Shown: piece after piece, positions 28,679 through 37,201 of the stretch
How positions within the stretch are numbered: position 1 is the stretch's first letter
How the letters are laid out: the number at the start of each line of letters is the position of its first letter
Assembly: GCA_046541195.1 (NCBI GenBank)
Contig: JBKHDT010000008.1
Coordinates: forward strand, 1-62,940
Direction of reading: 5' to 3'
DNA from: JBKHDT01 sp046541195
GTDB taxonomy: Bacteria > Pseudomonadota > Gammaproteobacteria > Halothiobacillales > Halothiobacillaceae
DNA: 62,940 nucleotides
The notes under the pieces: model-generated
Told to the model about the DNA's origin: nothing
The model's database searches: none
Seen by the model: only the letters and a program-made list of their open reading frames with translations
Translations under genes and position numbers: made by a program

Positions 28679-30376
28679 TCAGCCGGAACCGGAAACCGCC
28701 CGCAAGTCGTCCCGGCGCTCCACCGGCCCGACTGTCGTTGCCTCGTCGGACGAATCCGGCTTGCCCTGCGCGACAACCAGCACCAGAAACTGCGTCCAAC
28801 CATCAAGGCGCGGCACTTCGGTGATGCCAACCTGCTCAAGCATCCGGATCAATCCGGACTCGGTCTTCGGCCCGAATACCCCGTCGATTGCGCCTTCATA
28901 AAATCCCGCCTCGGCAAGTCTTGTCTGCAGCCAGGTCACCCGGGCATTCCAGTCCGGCGAATCAGGCAGTGTCCCCGCCGTGAGCGCGTAACGCGCGCCT
29001 TTCGCGGTCCACTGGCAGAAGGCGCCGTCTGCCAACCCACCGAGCATCTCCCCCCCTGCCTTGGGTACCGCCACCATGACCCAGCCTTCACCGGCCAGCC
29101 AGAGCGCCTGGCTCGTGGCCTGTTCCGGCTCCACGGACAGCAGCTGGGCCGCCCGACTCTCGGAAAGTCCCAGGTCGGTCAGGCAGCGGCCCTCTTCAGG
29201 CAACTCAAGCGGCTGGGGCCGGGCGGAAAAGTCGAGCGCCACCAGTTCGGGAATGCGCATCGCCGTTGCATCCGAGGTCGCCTGCCCGGCATTGTCCCGC
29301 TGCCCGGTCTGCGTTCCTTCAGGCACCGCGATGTCCGGCCCGGCAACGGGCTCCGGGGTATCCGAGCGCGTCTCGACCGCCTCGGCCCAGGGCGCCTGCC
29401 AGCTGGCAAGTGCGTCGCCGGGCCAGGGCATCTGAGCCAGACGTGGGCCGAAGGCGTACCAGGTCACGGCTGCCACCGCGACCAGAACCACGGCAGCCTG
29501 AGCCCACCTGCGGGGACGGGCGGCTCGTCCCAGTGTCAACTGCAACTCCGAAGCGGCCTCGTCCACCAGGCTCCGGTGGATCACGGGATCACCGCTACCA
29601 AGCACGCCATACAGGGCGCGGTCCATCAGCTGGTGCACCCGTCTCGGATTACCCCCGGTCAGCCGATAGATTCTCTGCGCGGCGCCACGACCGAGTCGGA
29701 TACGGTCACCGGCACCCGCATGCGCGAGACGAAAGCGGACGTAGTCGGTCACCTCCGCGGGCGTCAGCGGCTGCAAACGAAGATGCAAACCAATCCGTGA
29801 GGCAAGCTGGCGCAGCCGGCGATCGGCAAGCCCCCCCTCAAGCTCGTCCTGACCGCAAAGCACGATCTGCAGCAGCTTGGCCTGCCGCGTCTCCAGATTG
29901 GACAGCAGGCGCACCAGCTCCAGTGAGGCAGCATCGAGTTGCTGCGCGTCATCCAGCAGCAGCACACACTCATGGCCGGCGGCATGCTGCTCCAGCAGGA
30001 AGGCGTTTAGCCGCTCCACGTCGGCGGCCATGCTGCCGGTGGGCGTCAGGCCGAAATCCTTGAGGATCGTCGCAAGCAGTTCTTCCCCCTGCAGGAAGAC
30101 GTTGAACACCCAGGCGACCCGCGCGTCCTGTGCATGGAGGTCGGCGAGCAGTCGGCGCAGCAAGGTGGTCTTTCCGGTCCCCACCTCACCGGTGACCAGG
30201 ACAAACCCCTTGCCCGCCAGTACGCTGTGCAGCAACTCCGCGTAACCGCGCTCCACGCACTCCCCGCGAAAGAAACTCTCTGCATCCGGGGTTGGCGGAA
30301 ACGGATTGCGCGACAGCCCCAGCCGCTGCACGTGCAACGGCAGACGGTTGACCGGCTTTTCCGACTGGCTTGCCAT
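28679..30376 (-). CDS. mshM: ExeA/GspA/MshM-type AAA ATPase with peptidoglycan-binding domain
   Basis: 565 aa. The cytoplasmic AAA domain (about 20-270) has Walker A GEVGTGKT (63-70) and Walker B CVLLLDD. One membrane helix lies near 290-310 (AAVVLVAVAAVTWYAFG). The periplasmic part ends in a PG_binding_1-like motif (LAEAGFYEGAIDGVFGPKT, about 485-525). GspA-type proteins with such domains help pass the secretin through peptidoglycan. ATG 30376 has AGGAGGG about 6 nt upstream; a TTG at 30397 that overlaps the previous stop is less likely. Confidence 0.9.
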   Translation of the reverse strand: MASQSEKPVNRLPLHVQRLGLSRNPFPPTPDAESFFRGECVERGYAELLHSVLAGKGFVLVTGEVGTGKTTLLRRLLADLHAQDARVAWVFNVFLQGEELLATILKDFGLTPTGSMAADVERLNAFLLEQHAAGHECVLLLDDAQQLDAASLELVRLLSNLETRQAKLLQIVLCGQDELEGGLADRRLRQLASRIGLHLRLQPLTPAEVTDYVRFRLAHAGAGDRIRLGRGAAQRIYRLTGGNPRRVHQLMDRALYGVLGSGDPVIHRSLVDEAASELQLTLGRAARPRRWAQAAVVLVAVAAVTWYAFGPRLAQMPWPGDALASWQAPWAEAVETRSDTPEPVAGPDIAVPEGTQTGQRDNAGQATSDATAMRIPELVALDFSARPQPLELPEEGRCLTDLGLSESRAAQLLSVEPEQATSQALWLAGEGWVMVAVPKAGGEMLGGLADGAFCQWTAKGARYALTAGTLPDSPDWNARVTWLQTRLAEAGFYEGAIDGVFGPKTESGLIRMLEQVGITEVPRLDGWTQFLVLVVAQGKPDSSDEATTVGPVERRDDLRAVSGSG

Positions 30377-30393
30377 CCCGACCCTCCTGTCAC

Positions 30394-31335
30394 TCAAGGG
30401 CGCTGCTGCCGAATCTTGGCCAGCAATTCCAGGTTGGCCCTGGCTTCACGGTCCTCCGGCACACGGCTGAGCAGTTCCCGGTAGAGGCGCTCGGCCTGCT
30501 CATGATCCCCGCCCCGGAATGCAACCCAAGCCTGCGCACGCAGGCGCGTCAGGGAAGGCCCGGGCAGGTTCGCCTGCAGGTTGGCCAGTGCACTCCTGGC
30601 CGCCTCAAGATCACCGACGCGAGTCACTTCCACCCACTGCGCGATGCGCTGCCGATCCGCCGGCCCGGCCGCGGGAGGAGGGGCAGATGCTCGATCGTCC
30701 TCGGCCGACTGCCGATCCCGCGTGGTTTCGCGGGTGATTTCGATCACCGCCTCCTCCGCCGCAGGATCTTCCAGCGGGACCGGCGCCTCGTCGGGAGCGA
30801 TCTCGACATGAACCTTGCCGGTCTCGGCCGAAGCCCCGCTCGAACCTGCCGTTTCCTGACCGCTTATCCTTTGCGGCGCGTCCGCTTCTGAAACATCCGC
30901 CATTTCGCCGCGGGACGTCCCCGGGTCCTGTTTGACTTCAATCGAGGGGGCCTGTGCAACGAGATGTTCGGCCCCTTCGGGAAGGCGGCTATCGGCAGCA
31001 GACGAAAGCTCCTGATCAGCCGCTTCGATATCACCAGTCTCCGACGCGGACGCGACGGATCCGGACATGGTGGCTGAAGATGCGCCTTCTCCAAGGATCG
31101 GTCGTGTCGATTCAACTGCCGCCGGCTCGCCGGCGGGGTCTGCCGCACGATCGGTTGCAAAGGCGAGCAGGGAGCCGGTCACGCCCAGCGCAAGCGCGAT
31201 CATCCCGCCCCCCAGCCAGGCACGGCGGCGCCGAGCAACGCCTGCTGCCCTGGCTGCCCCCCCGGGCAGCGGAGGCAGCGCCGGGCGGTCGCCTTCTTCC
31301 TCGGCCGAGCGGATTGCTTCGTAAATCAGACTCAC
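30394..31335 (-). CDS. GspB/MshN-like membrane protein with TPR
   Basis: 313 aa. The short N-terminal motif MSLIYEAIRSAEEE resembles the cytoplasmic start of GspB/ExeB-type proteins. One membrane helix follows at about 41-61, then a long low-complexity acidic/Ser linker and a C-terminal TPR-like region (SALANLQANLPGPSLTRLRAQAWV...AERLYRELLSRVPEDREARANLELL). MshN of the MSHA system has a similar TPR end. The start is GTG overlapping the secretin stop as GTGA. It lies between secretin and GspA-like ATPase, its expected partners. Confidence 0.75.
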   Translation of the reverse strand: MSLIYEAIRSAEEEGDRPALPPLPGGAARAAGVARRRRAWLGGGMIALALGVTGSLLAFATDRAADPAGEPAAVESTRPILGEGASSATMSGSVASASETGDIEAADQELSSAADSRLPEGAEHLVAQAPSIEVKQDPGTSRGEMADVSEADAPQRISGQETAGSSGASAETGKVHVEIAPDEAPVPLEDPAAEEAVIEITRETTRDRQSAEDDRASAPPPAAGPADRQRIAQWVEVTRVGDLEAARSALANLQANLPGPSLTRLRAQAWVAFRGGDHEQAERLYRELLSRVPEDREARANLELLAKIRQQRP

Positions 31336-32990
31336 AGCACCTGTACCCTCAGCACCATGACCAGTTCACGGGAACGCTTGCGCGAGTTGGTATTTCCGAA
31401 GACCTTGCCAATCAGCGGGGCGCCACTACTGCCGTCGGCACTGTGCTGGTCGATCAGGCCACCGAGCACAACGACATCACCATCTCCCATCGAGAGCGTC
31501 GAGGTAATACCCTTGTAGGCGACCTGCGGCAGCGTCACCTTGTTGCCTTCACCCACGTCCTGCAGCACCAGGCTCGCCCGGTCGACTTCGCTCTGCATGG
31601 GATGCACCAGCAACTCGACCTTGCCGTTCTCGTCAATCGACGGCATCACGCCGATGATGACACCGCTGAACACGGAGTCAGTCTGGACCTCGGTGGAAAC
31701 CAGGCTGTCGGTGGTCGTGGGGCTGACGGTCGTCCGCGTCTCCGATACGTAGCGATTGGTCTGCCCGACACTCAGAATCGCTGGCGTATGGTTGCGCACC
31801 CGGACGCTCGGGTTCGAAAGGATCTGCACGCTGCCGAAGGCCTCAAGCGCATCCACGGTCACGGAGATGGCCGGGGTGGAGAATCCGAGGCCGAGCGAGG
31901 CCGTGTCCGCCCCGCCGACGCCGACATTCTGCCCGCCGAAGGTAATGTCCCGGGCCGGCAGCCACATGCCCTTGTCCCCCGTGAAGCCGGTCGAACCGCC
32001 GCTGATGGTGGCCGGCGCGGTCCCCAGCGTACTGGCCACGCGATTGCGCAGGAGGTTCCAGTCCAGCCCCCAGCGGAAGTCGTCATTGAGCGTCACGTCC
32101 AGCAGCTGGGCTTCGATGAGCACTTGCCGGCCCATGACATCCTTGAGGTTGTCCACCAGGGTGGCGACCCGGTTGACCTGGGAGGGCCGGGCGCGCACCT
32201 CCAGCGTGCCAGAAGAGCGGTTGATGGAGTAGCCAGCGTTCCCCGGACGGATCTCGCTCCGGTCGTCCTCTTCCTCGTTATCCCGCGCATTGCCGACGAT
32301 CCGGGACAGGGCGACATCGAGTTGCTCATAGGGGTCGACACTGTCCGCGGTTCCGCCCCGCAGGGAAAAGTCGCCCTGAATCAGGTTGTCAGAGCCCCCG
32401 CCATCTCCACCGCCTCCTCCGAAGACGTTGCCTCCGGCCGCGAGGTTGAGATCCATGACGGTGTTGAGGAAGTCCACGTTGAAGACACGGTCCTCGAACA
32501 CCCCGATCCGAATGACATTGCCGCGTCGCCGCACCGCCAGATCAAAGGCGTCGGAGATGTGATCGAGCAGCTCCCGAGCCGTGACGTCGGGCAGGAACAG
32601 CGAGGCGCGCTTGTCGATATCCAGCACCTCGGGCTCCACGATCAGACTGGTCTCGGTCTCCTCGGCCAGGACCTGCAACACCGCAGTCAGCGGAGCATCA
32701 TGCAGCCTGACCGTGACCACCATGTCCTCGAGCGGATCGTACTGCGGCTCGACCGCCTGTTCGATTGGGTCCTCGTTGACCTCCTCGATCTGCGCGTGCA
32801 ACTCGTCGTTGATCGAGCGAAACTTTTGGGATTCCTCGACCAGCCGGTCGGTCACCCGCTTGTAGGCTTCATGCTCCACTTCGCCCATGGTCGTGACACT
32901 GCGCGGCGGATTCTGCGCACAACCGACCAGGCCCAGACTCAGGGCGACCAGGACTGCAGCATGATTGCGAAGGCGTGTATTGATCGTCAT
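31332..32990 (-). CDS. mshL: Outer-membrane secretin, MshL/PilQ family lipoprotein
   Basis: 552 aa. The signal peptide ends in lipobox LVGC (Cys24), so it is a self-piloted lipoprotein secretin. The N-terminal part includes a secretin/TonB short domain (MVVTVRLHDAPLTAVLQVLAEE) and an N1-like domain. A Gly-rich patch (GNVFGGGGGDGGG) and a linker follow. The C-terminal secretin domain covers VLIEAQLLDVTL, QILSNPSVRVRNHTPAILSVG, the late motif VVVLGGLIDQ and the end RSRELVMVLRVQVL. It forms the outer-membrane ring for the fibre. The ATG follows the upstream gene by 66 nt. Confidence 0.93.
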   Translation of the reverse strand: MTINTRLRNHAAVLVALSLGLVGCAQNPPRSVTTMGEVEHEAYKRVTDRLVEESQKFRSINDELHAQIEEVNEDPIEQAVEPQYDPLEDMVVTVRLHDAPLTAVLQVLAEETETSLIVEPEVLDIDKRASLFLPDVTARELLDHISDAFDLAVRRRGNVIRIGVFEDRVFNVDFLNTVMDLNLAAGGNVFGGGGGDGGGSDNLIQGDFSLRGGTADSVDPYEQLDVALSRIVGNARDNEEEDDRSEIRPGNAGYSINRSSGTLEVRARPSQVNRVATLVDNLKDVMGRQVLIEAQLLDVTLNDDFRWGLDWNLLRNRVASTLGTAPATISGGSTGFTGDKGMWLPARDITFGGQNVGVGGADTASLGLGFSTPAISVTVDALEAFGSVQILSNPSVRVRNHTPAILSVGQTNRYVSETRTTVSPTTTDSLVSTEVQTDSVFSGVIIGVMPSIDENGKVELLVHPMQSEVDRASLVLQDVGEGNKVTLPQVAYKGITSTLSMGDGDVVVLGGLIDQHSADGSSGAPLIGKVFGNTNSRKRSRELVMVLRVQVL

Positions 32991-33056
32991 TTCGACCCAG
33001 GTTCCTTGAAGTTTCAGTCAGCTTTTTTCGGGTTTCTGGCCTCTGGTTGACCAGGC

Positions 33057-33902
33057 TCAACGATTGATCAATCTTGCGGCGAACTGTCCGGCCGTGAGCG
33101 CTGCCGAAACCCCGTCGTAACGCGCACTCATCGGCATGGCAGGCGGCGGCAGGCAAACTGGCTCGCCGGCGGGTGGCTGGGGCAGGTCGATGCCGCCACC
33201 GGGCGCCATTCGACGCTGCGGACCGGGCAGCACCACCGCCACGGCCGGGTAGGCGAGAATGTCCGCGCAGGATGGCGTGCCGCCGGCCAGGGTCGCCACG
33301 TGCGGCTGGTTGGGATCCAGCGTGACGTCCTCGGGCACCCTCGGGCCGGACGATCCGGCATCCGCGCTGTCGCCCTCGTCCTCGGAGCCCTCACCAGAGC
33401 CCGAGTCTTCGTCATCATCGGCAGGCGGTTCCGGCTGCAGCAGCGCCAGCCAGCGCAATCCTTCCACCAGATGTTCGATTCCCGATTCCGGGTTGTCGGC
33501 ACGCTCCTCCCGGTAGGTCAGGTCAATCGATTCGCCGCGGTACACCGCGTAGAGGCCCCGTTCGGCCCGCGCCGGGCGGGACAACCCGAGCGTGTGATAG
33601 GGAATCCAGCCGTAGCTGTCGGCGCTGACGCAGGAACCGGAATCGGCGCGGCTCTCGTGTCCGTCGCCATTCAGGTCTGGACAGGGCACCCGATGCTGTT
33701 GTGCGGCGTACTCGACAACCCGGGCAAGAACCTGATCAGCCTGGGCGGCGGCGTGTTCGCGCGCCTTGCCACCAACCATCATGTTGGCCGCCACGACGGC
33801 CGCGCCACCGACCACCGCCGCAACCATCAGGGCCACGGCGACTTCCACAAGCGAAAAGCCATCCTGCCCTGAACGCCATGCCGGACGCTTGACCCCGCTC
33901 AT
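33057..33902 (-). CDS. PCPD-family pilin-like protein without Ala-rich tail (paralogue 4)
   Basis: 281 aa. The leader ends SGQDG, then FSLVEVAVALMVAAVV with Glu+5. The core VPCPDLNGDGHESR has Cys74 and a shifted second Cys91, followed by YGWIPYHTLGLSR and LYAVYRGE, matching the GWLP..TLGL and YGVYR blocks of paralogues 1-3. An acidic Asp/Glu/Ser/Gly linker (about 155-180) and a Pro-rich end replace the hydrophobic tail. It is placed before the secretin, away from the other three. The ATG overlaps the previous stop as ATGA. Confidence 0.75.
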   Translation of the reverse strand: MSGVKRPAWRSGQDGFSLVEVAVALMVAAVVGGAAVVAANMMVGGKAREHAAAQADQVLARVVEYAAQQHRVPCPDLNGDGHESRADSGSCVSADSYGWIPYHTLGLSRPARAERGLYAVYRGESIDLTYREERADNPESGIEHLVEGLRWLALLQPEPPADDDEDSGSGEGSEDEGDSADAGSSGPRVPEDVTLDPNQPHVATLAGGTPSCADILAYPAVAVVLPGPQRRMAPGGGIDLPQPPAGEPVCLPPPAMPMSARYDGVSAALTAGQFAARLINR

Positions 33903-34567
33903 TGTTCGAACGCCTCCATGTCGACGTCCACGTGCAACTGCGACTGCAGGGCCTGCATCTGCTCGACCATTTCCTCGATCCGATCCAGATCAGCGTCATC
34001 GCCGCGCTCGGCCTCGGCCTGCATTTGCTCGGCCAGCGATTGAAGTTCACCGGCAATCGAGAGATTCTCGCGCAAGGCATGGAGGTCAATGCCACCAAAA
34101 CGGTGCTCGCCGGTGATTTCCTCCATGCGGACCAGCGCCTGATCAAGCGCCTCAAGATCCGGCTCCTTCTGCCGAGACAGGCGGGCCATCTCCAGCTGCA
34201 GTGTCTGCATTTCGGCCATCTGCGCCTCGTCCAGAATCGGAAGCTCCGGCTCGGGCATGGCCGGGATGTCCGGACGCGCGGCCTCATCGGTGACCGGCCC
34301 GCCGGGCTCGGGCTGTGCGGACTCTTCCCAGGGCCGGAGACCATCGTCCGCAGGAGCGGTCTCGTTCTGGCCATCAGCCGGTTCGGACACGGCGACCGGG
34401 GGTTCGGGCGCAGGCCGAGGCTCGGGGGCCGGTTCGGTGCCGGAAGCTGCGTCCGGGCCCGATCCGGTCAATGCGTCCTGCCGCATGTGCACCACGACCT
34501 CCATGATCAGAAGTGCCGCGAGCAGCAACGCGATCAACCCCGTCAGTACCTTGCTGGTCGTGCTCAT
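33899..34567 (-). CDS. Hypothetical single-pass membrane protein of the pilus operon
   Basis: 222 aa, not recognised. One N-terminal membrane helix (about 7-25, VLTGLIALLLAALLIMEVVV) precedes a Pro/Glu/Ala-rich periplasmic linker (about 38-105). A helical, acidic, Met/Gln-rich C-terminal region follows (MAEMQTLQLEMARLSRQKEP onward). No catalytic motif is seen. Conserved topology and position suggest an assembly-platform or alignment subunit. It is preceded by a 127-nt gap, one of the larger ones in the operon. Confidence 0.65.
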   Translation of the reverse strand: MSTTSKVLTGLIALLLAALLIMEVVVHMRQDALTGSGPDAASGTEPAPEPRPAPEPPVAVSEPADGQNETAPADDGLRPWEESAQPEPGGPVTDEAARPDIPAMPEPELPILDEAQMAEMQTLQLEMARLSRQKEPDLEALDQALVRMEEITGEHRFGGIDLHALRENLSIAGELQSLAEQMQAEAERGDDADLDRIEEMVEQMQALQSQLHVDVDMEAFEQ

Positions 34568-34694
34568 GGAATCCTCTCCAATACCTCATGCGGGTCGCCG
34601 TGAGCTGCATGATCCCGGGTGGTTCGTCTCGGTCGCGCGGCGGCCCCGGGGGCTGCCACCGTGCCCCGCACTGAATCCACTCGGGAAGACCCGG

Positions 34695-35276
34695 TCACGG
34701 GTGGATTCGCCCCACCCGCAACTCGCCGTTCATTTTCAGCACCAAAAGCTCGTCTCCCCGTTCAATCTCCACCGTCTCGGGCGTGATGGCCGAGATGACC
34801 CCACCGCTTTCGAGCGCATCGCCGAGCATGTAGAGTTGTCCGTCGATGAGCGCGCGGGCGCGTTCCTCAGCCATGAAGACCATCTGCAGCATCGGTGGCG
34901 GAGGCGGCTCCACCGCAACCGATTCCGCCGCGGCCTCCCGCGCCTTGCGCTCGGCCTCATCCTCGACCTCGGCCTCAGCGGCCAGATCCTCGTCCATCGA
35001 TTCGGGTTCCCGGGGTACCTGAGCCAGGAAGTTGCGCCCCGTCAGGCGTTCAGTCATTCGTCTCTCCGAAGCCGCGGCCTCCAGCATCTCAAGGTTGGCG
35101 GATGCCGAGGCCAGGCGGTCTTCCAGGCGCGCCAGCCCCGGGTTCGGGGCCGGCTCCTGGACGGGCGCAAGCGCCCGCGTCTGGATATTGCTGCCCCGAA
35201 TCATCTCGTAATACACGACGGCACCACCGATCAGCACAAGCGCCAACGCCAGCCCGGTCAAGCGTGCGACATTCAC
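34695..35276 (-). CDS. PilP/GspC/MshK-like alignment protein
   Basis: 193 aa. An N-terminal membrane helix (about 5-25) and a helical, Glu-rich linker lead to a C-terminal beta domain. The segment MLQMVFMAEERARALIDGQLYMLGDALESG, followed by VISAITPETVEIERGDELLVLKM, fits the HR-domain pattern of PilP, GspC and MshK. These link the inner-membrane platform to the secretin. The start overlaps the preceding stop as an ATGA. The family assignment is by pattern, not by strong identity. Confidence 0.7.
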   Translation of the reverse strand: MNVARLTGLALALVLIGGAVVYYEMIRGSNIQTRALAPVQEPAPNPGLARLEDRLASASANLEMLEAAASERRMTERLTGRNFLAQVPREPESMDEDLAAEAEVEDEAERKAREAAAESVAVEPPPPPMLQMVFMAEERARALIDGQLYMLGDALESGGVISAITPETVEIERGDELLVLKMNGELRVGRIHP

Positions 35277-36706
35277 GTCGTTGTCTCCTTGCTCAGCCGA
35301 TAGGAGAAGAATCCGGTACCGCGGCTGCGACTGCCCGGGTCCAGAGCCTCCACGTCATATCCGAAGCCTGCAAGCCGCGAGATGAAGCGGGTCAGGTCGG
35401 CATCAGCACCCGCCTCGAACATCCCTTCGATCCGGTAGGATCGACCGCCGTCGGCGGCTGCGACCCGCATGATCCGGATCCGGGCATCACGCAGTGCCTC
35501 CTGCAGGTCCAGAAACACCTCGCCAGGCGAAGCGCCACGCCGGGCTTCGGCCAGTTCGTCCACCAGCGCGAGATCCTCGGCAAGATCGTCCAGAAGCGCT
35601 CCGGGAGGAGGCTGAGCCGGCATGTCCGCGGAGATGCGAGCTGCTTCCGCCTCAAGCACGCTGGCGCGCGTCTGCATCCGTTCCGCCTCCTGGAGGTTCT
35701 GCCAGGCCAGGCCCCCAAGACCAACGGAGGCGACCAGCGAGGCAGCGGCAAGAGGCAGACGCAGGCGCTCGGCGAAGTCCGCGACCCGTAAAAGCGGTGG
35801 CTCAAGCGTTGGCGTGCGCGCCAGCATCCGGCCGAGGCTCCGATCGACCCGCAGGTAGCGCCACTGGACTTCGGGCCCGGCCGATTCCTCGACGAACTCG
35901 AGCGACAGATCATCCGAGGGAGTGTCTGACGCCGGCTCAACCTCGGGCTCCGACTCGACCGCCTGCCCCGGGAGCCGCTGCACGACCGGACGCCCCGCAG
36001 GCAGAACCTCCCGGCCCAGACGGTCAGACATCCGCCCCCTAAGACTGGCCGCATGGGCTTCTGCGTCCTCCCCGTCGACAGCCAGCGTCATGGCGAACAG
36101 ATCAAACCAGTGAATCCGCTCTGCCTCGGTCACCGCCCGCCCGAGCTGATCACGCTCAACCCGCGAGAGCAGCGAGTCCAGCGCAGAGTTCAGCGCTTCC
36201 TGCTCTTCCTGGTAGGCCGTGACCGACTCGTGCGCCATCTCGCCCCGGTGCCAGGCGGCAAAATGCATCTGTCGACCCCAGCGCACGAGCACGCAGCCAT
36301 GGCGACGCGCCAACACCAGAAGCAGTTGCCCCAGCGCATGGGTCTGAACCGGGTAGGCCTGACGGCGCGCCCAGTCTCCGAGCATCTGCCAGTCACGCAA
36401 GGCGACTGCGGTCAGGAAGCACGAAGTGGTTCCGGATACCGAATGGCTCCAGTGCGGGATCAGTCGCGATTCACCCTCGATCAGCCCCTCGCTGCGCAGG
36501 CGCTTCTCGATGGTCGGCAGGGCAAAGCGTTTTTCGACCTCCGCCCGGTACAGGCCAATGGTTGCGTCGGGAAAGTCTGCAAGCAATTGAGTCGGTCGAT
36601 CCACGACCTGCTGCTCGTCCAGCACAACGATTTCACCGGCGCGCCCGAGGCCAAACCACTGCTCATCCACCAGACAGATCAGTTGCTGCTTCATGAGTCC
36701 GCTCAC
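35273..36706 (-). CDS. GspL-like assembly protein (PilM-like plus PilN-like parts in one chain)
   Basis: 477 aa. Residues about 1-245 are soluble and look like a degenerate actin-like cytoplasmic domain, as in PilM, MshI or GspL. A single membrane helix is near 315-335 (LPLAAASLVASVGLGGLAW). A coiled stretch and a ferredoxin-like periplasmic domain follow (RIMRVAAADGGRSYRIEGMF...FGYDVEAL), as in PilN. The one-chain layout is the GspL arrangement. The start is GTG at 36706, overlapping the upstream stop; an ATG at 36694 is an alternative with a similarly weak ribosome site. Confidence 0.7.
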   Translation of the reverse strand: MSGLMKQQLICLVDEQWFGLGRAGEIVVLDEQQVVDRPTQLLADFPDATIGLYRAEVEKRFALPTIEKRLRSEGLIEGESRLIPHWSHSVSGTTSCFLTAVALRDWQMLGDWARRQAYPVQTHALGQLLLVLARRHGCVLVRWGRQMHFAAWHRGEMAHESVTAYQEEQEALNSALDSLLSRVERDQLGRAVTEAERIHWFDLFAMTLAVDGEDAEAHAASLRGRMSDRLGREVLPAGRPVVQRLPGQAVESEPEVEPASDTPSDDLSLEFVEESAGPEVQWRYLRVDRSLGRMLARTPTLEPPLLRVADFAERLRLPLAAASLVASVGLGGLAWQNLQEAERMQTRASVLEAEAARISADMPAQPPPGALLDDLAEDLALVDELAEARRGASPGEVFLDLQEALRDARIRIMRVAAADGGRSYRIEGMFEAGADADLTRFISRLAGFGYDVEALDPGSRSRGTGFFSYRLSKETTT

Positions 36707-37197
36707 TCCAGAAGCCGGAAGTGCGCCTTGCCACGGAGGGTCAGGCGCAGCGGCTGGTCCACCACGTCGTTTACATCAAACAAGCCGGCATCGACGTGCG
36801 TGACGGCCAGGTCCATGTCGTCCACCGCGAAGTGACGAGACTGACCCAGCATGATATCGGCGAGTACTCGCTCCGCTTCATCCCGATCAAGCTGAACCTG
36901 GCGCAGTGAAACCCGCCGGGCACTCCATGCCTCATCGCGGTATCCCGAAGCGTCAATGCGTTCCCTCAGATCCTCGACCAGAACGGCCAGCTGCTGCTGA
37001 CGCTCGGCATCCGCCACCCGCTGCTCGGCCTCGGCCAGAGCGAACTGCGCCGAACGCACGGCCTGCGCAGCCTCAAGCCGCTGCTGCGTGGCCAGGTAGG
37101 CCAAGGCCAGCGCCGCGACAAGCAACAGGGCCAGCAATGCCGTCACCACCAAGGTCACCGGGCGATGGGGCACCCGGGTTCCGCTTGAAAGGCTCAT
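36703..37197 (-). CDS. PilO/GspM/MshJ-like assembly protein
   Basis: 164 aa. A short cytoplasmic start, one membrane helix (about 15-36, LVVTALLALLLVAALALAYLA), a coiled coil (about 38-85) and a small C-terminal alpha/beta part make up the typical PilO/GspM/MshJ architecture. It directly precedes the GspL-like gene, the expected pairing. Assignment rests on topology and position. Confidence 0.65.
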   Translation of the reverse strand: MSLSSGTRVPHRPVTLVVTALLALLLVAALALAYLATQQRLEAAQAVRSAQFALAEAEQRVADAERQQQLAVLVEDLRERIDASGYRDEAWSARRVSLRQVQLDRDEAERVLADIMLGQSRHFAVDDMDLAVTHVDAGLFDVNDVVDQPLRLTLRGKAHFRLLE

Positions 37198-37201
37198 CGA
37201 C

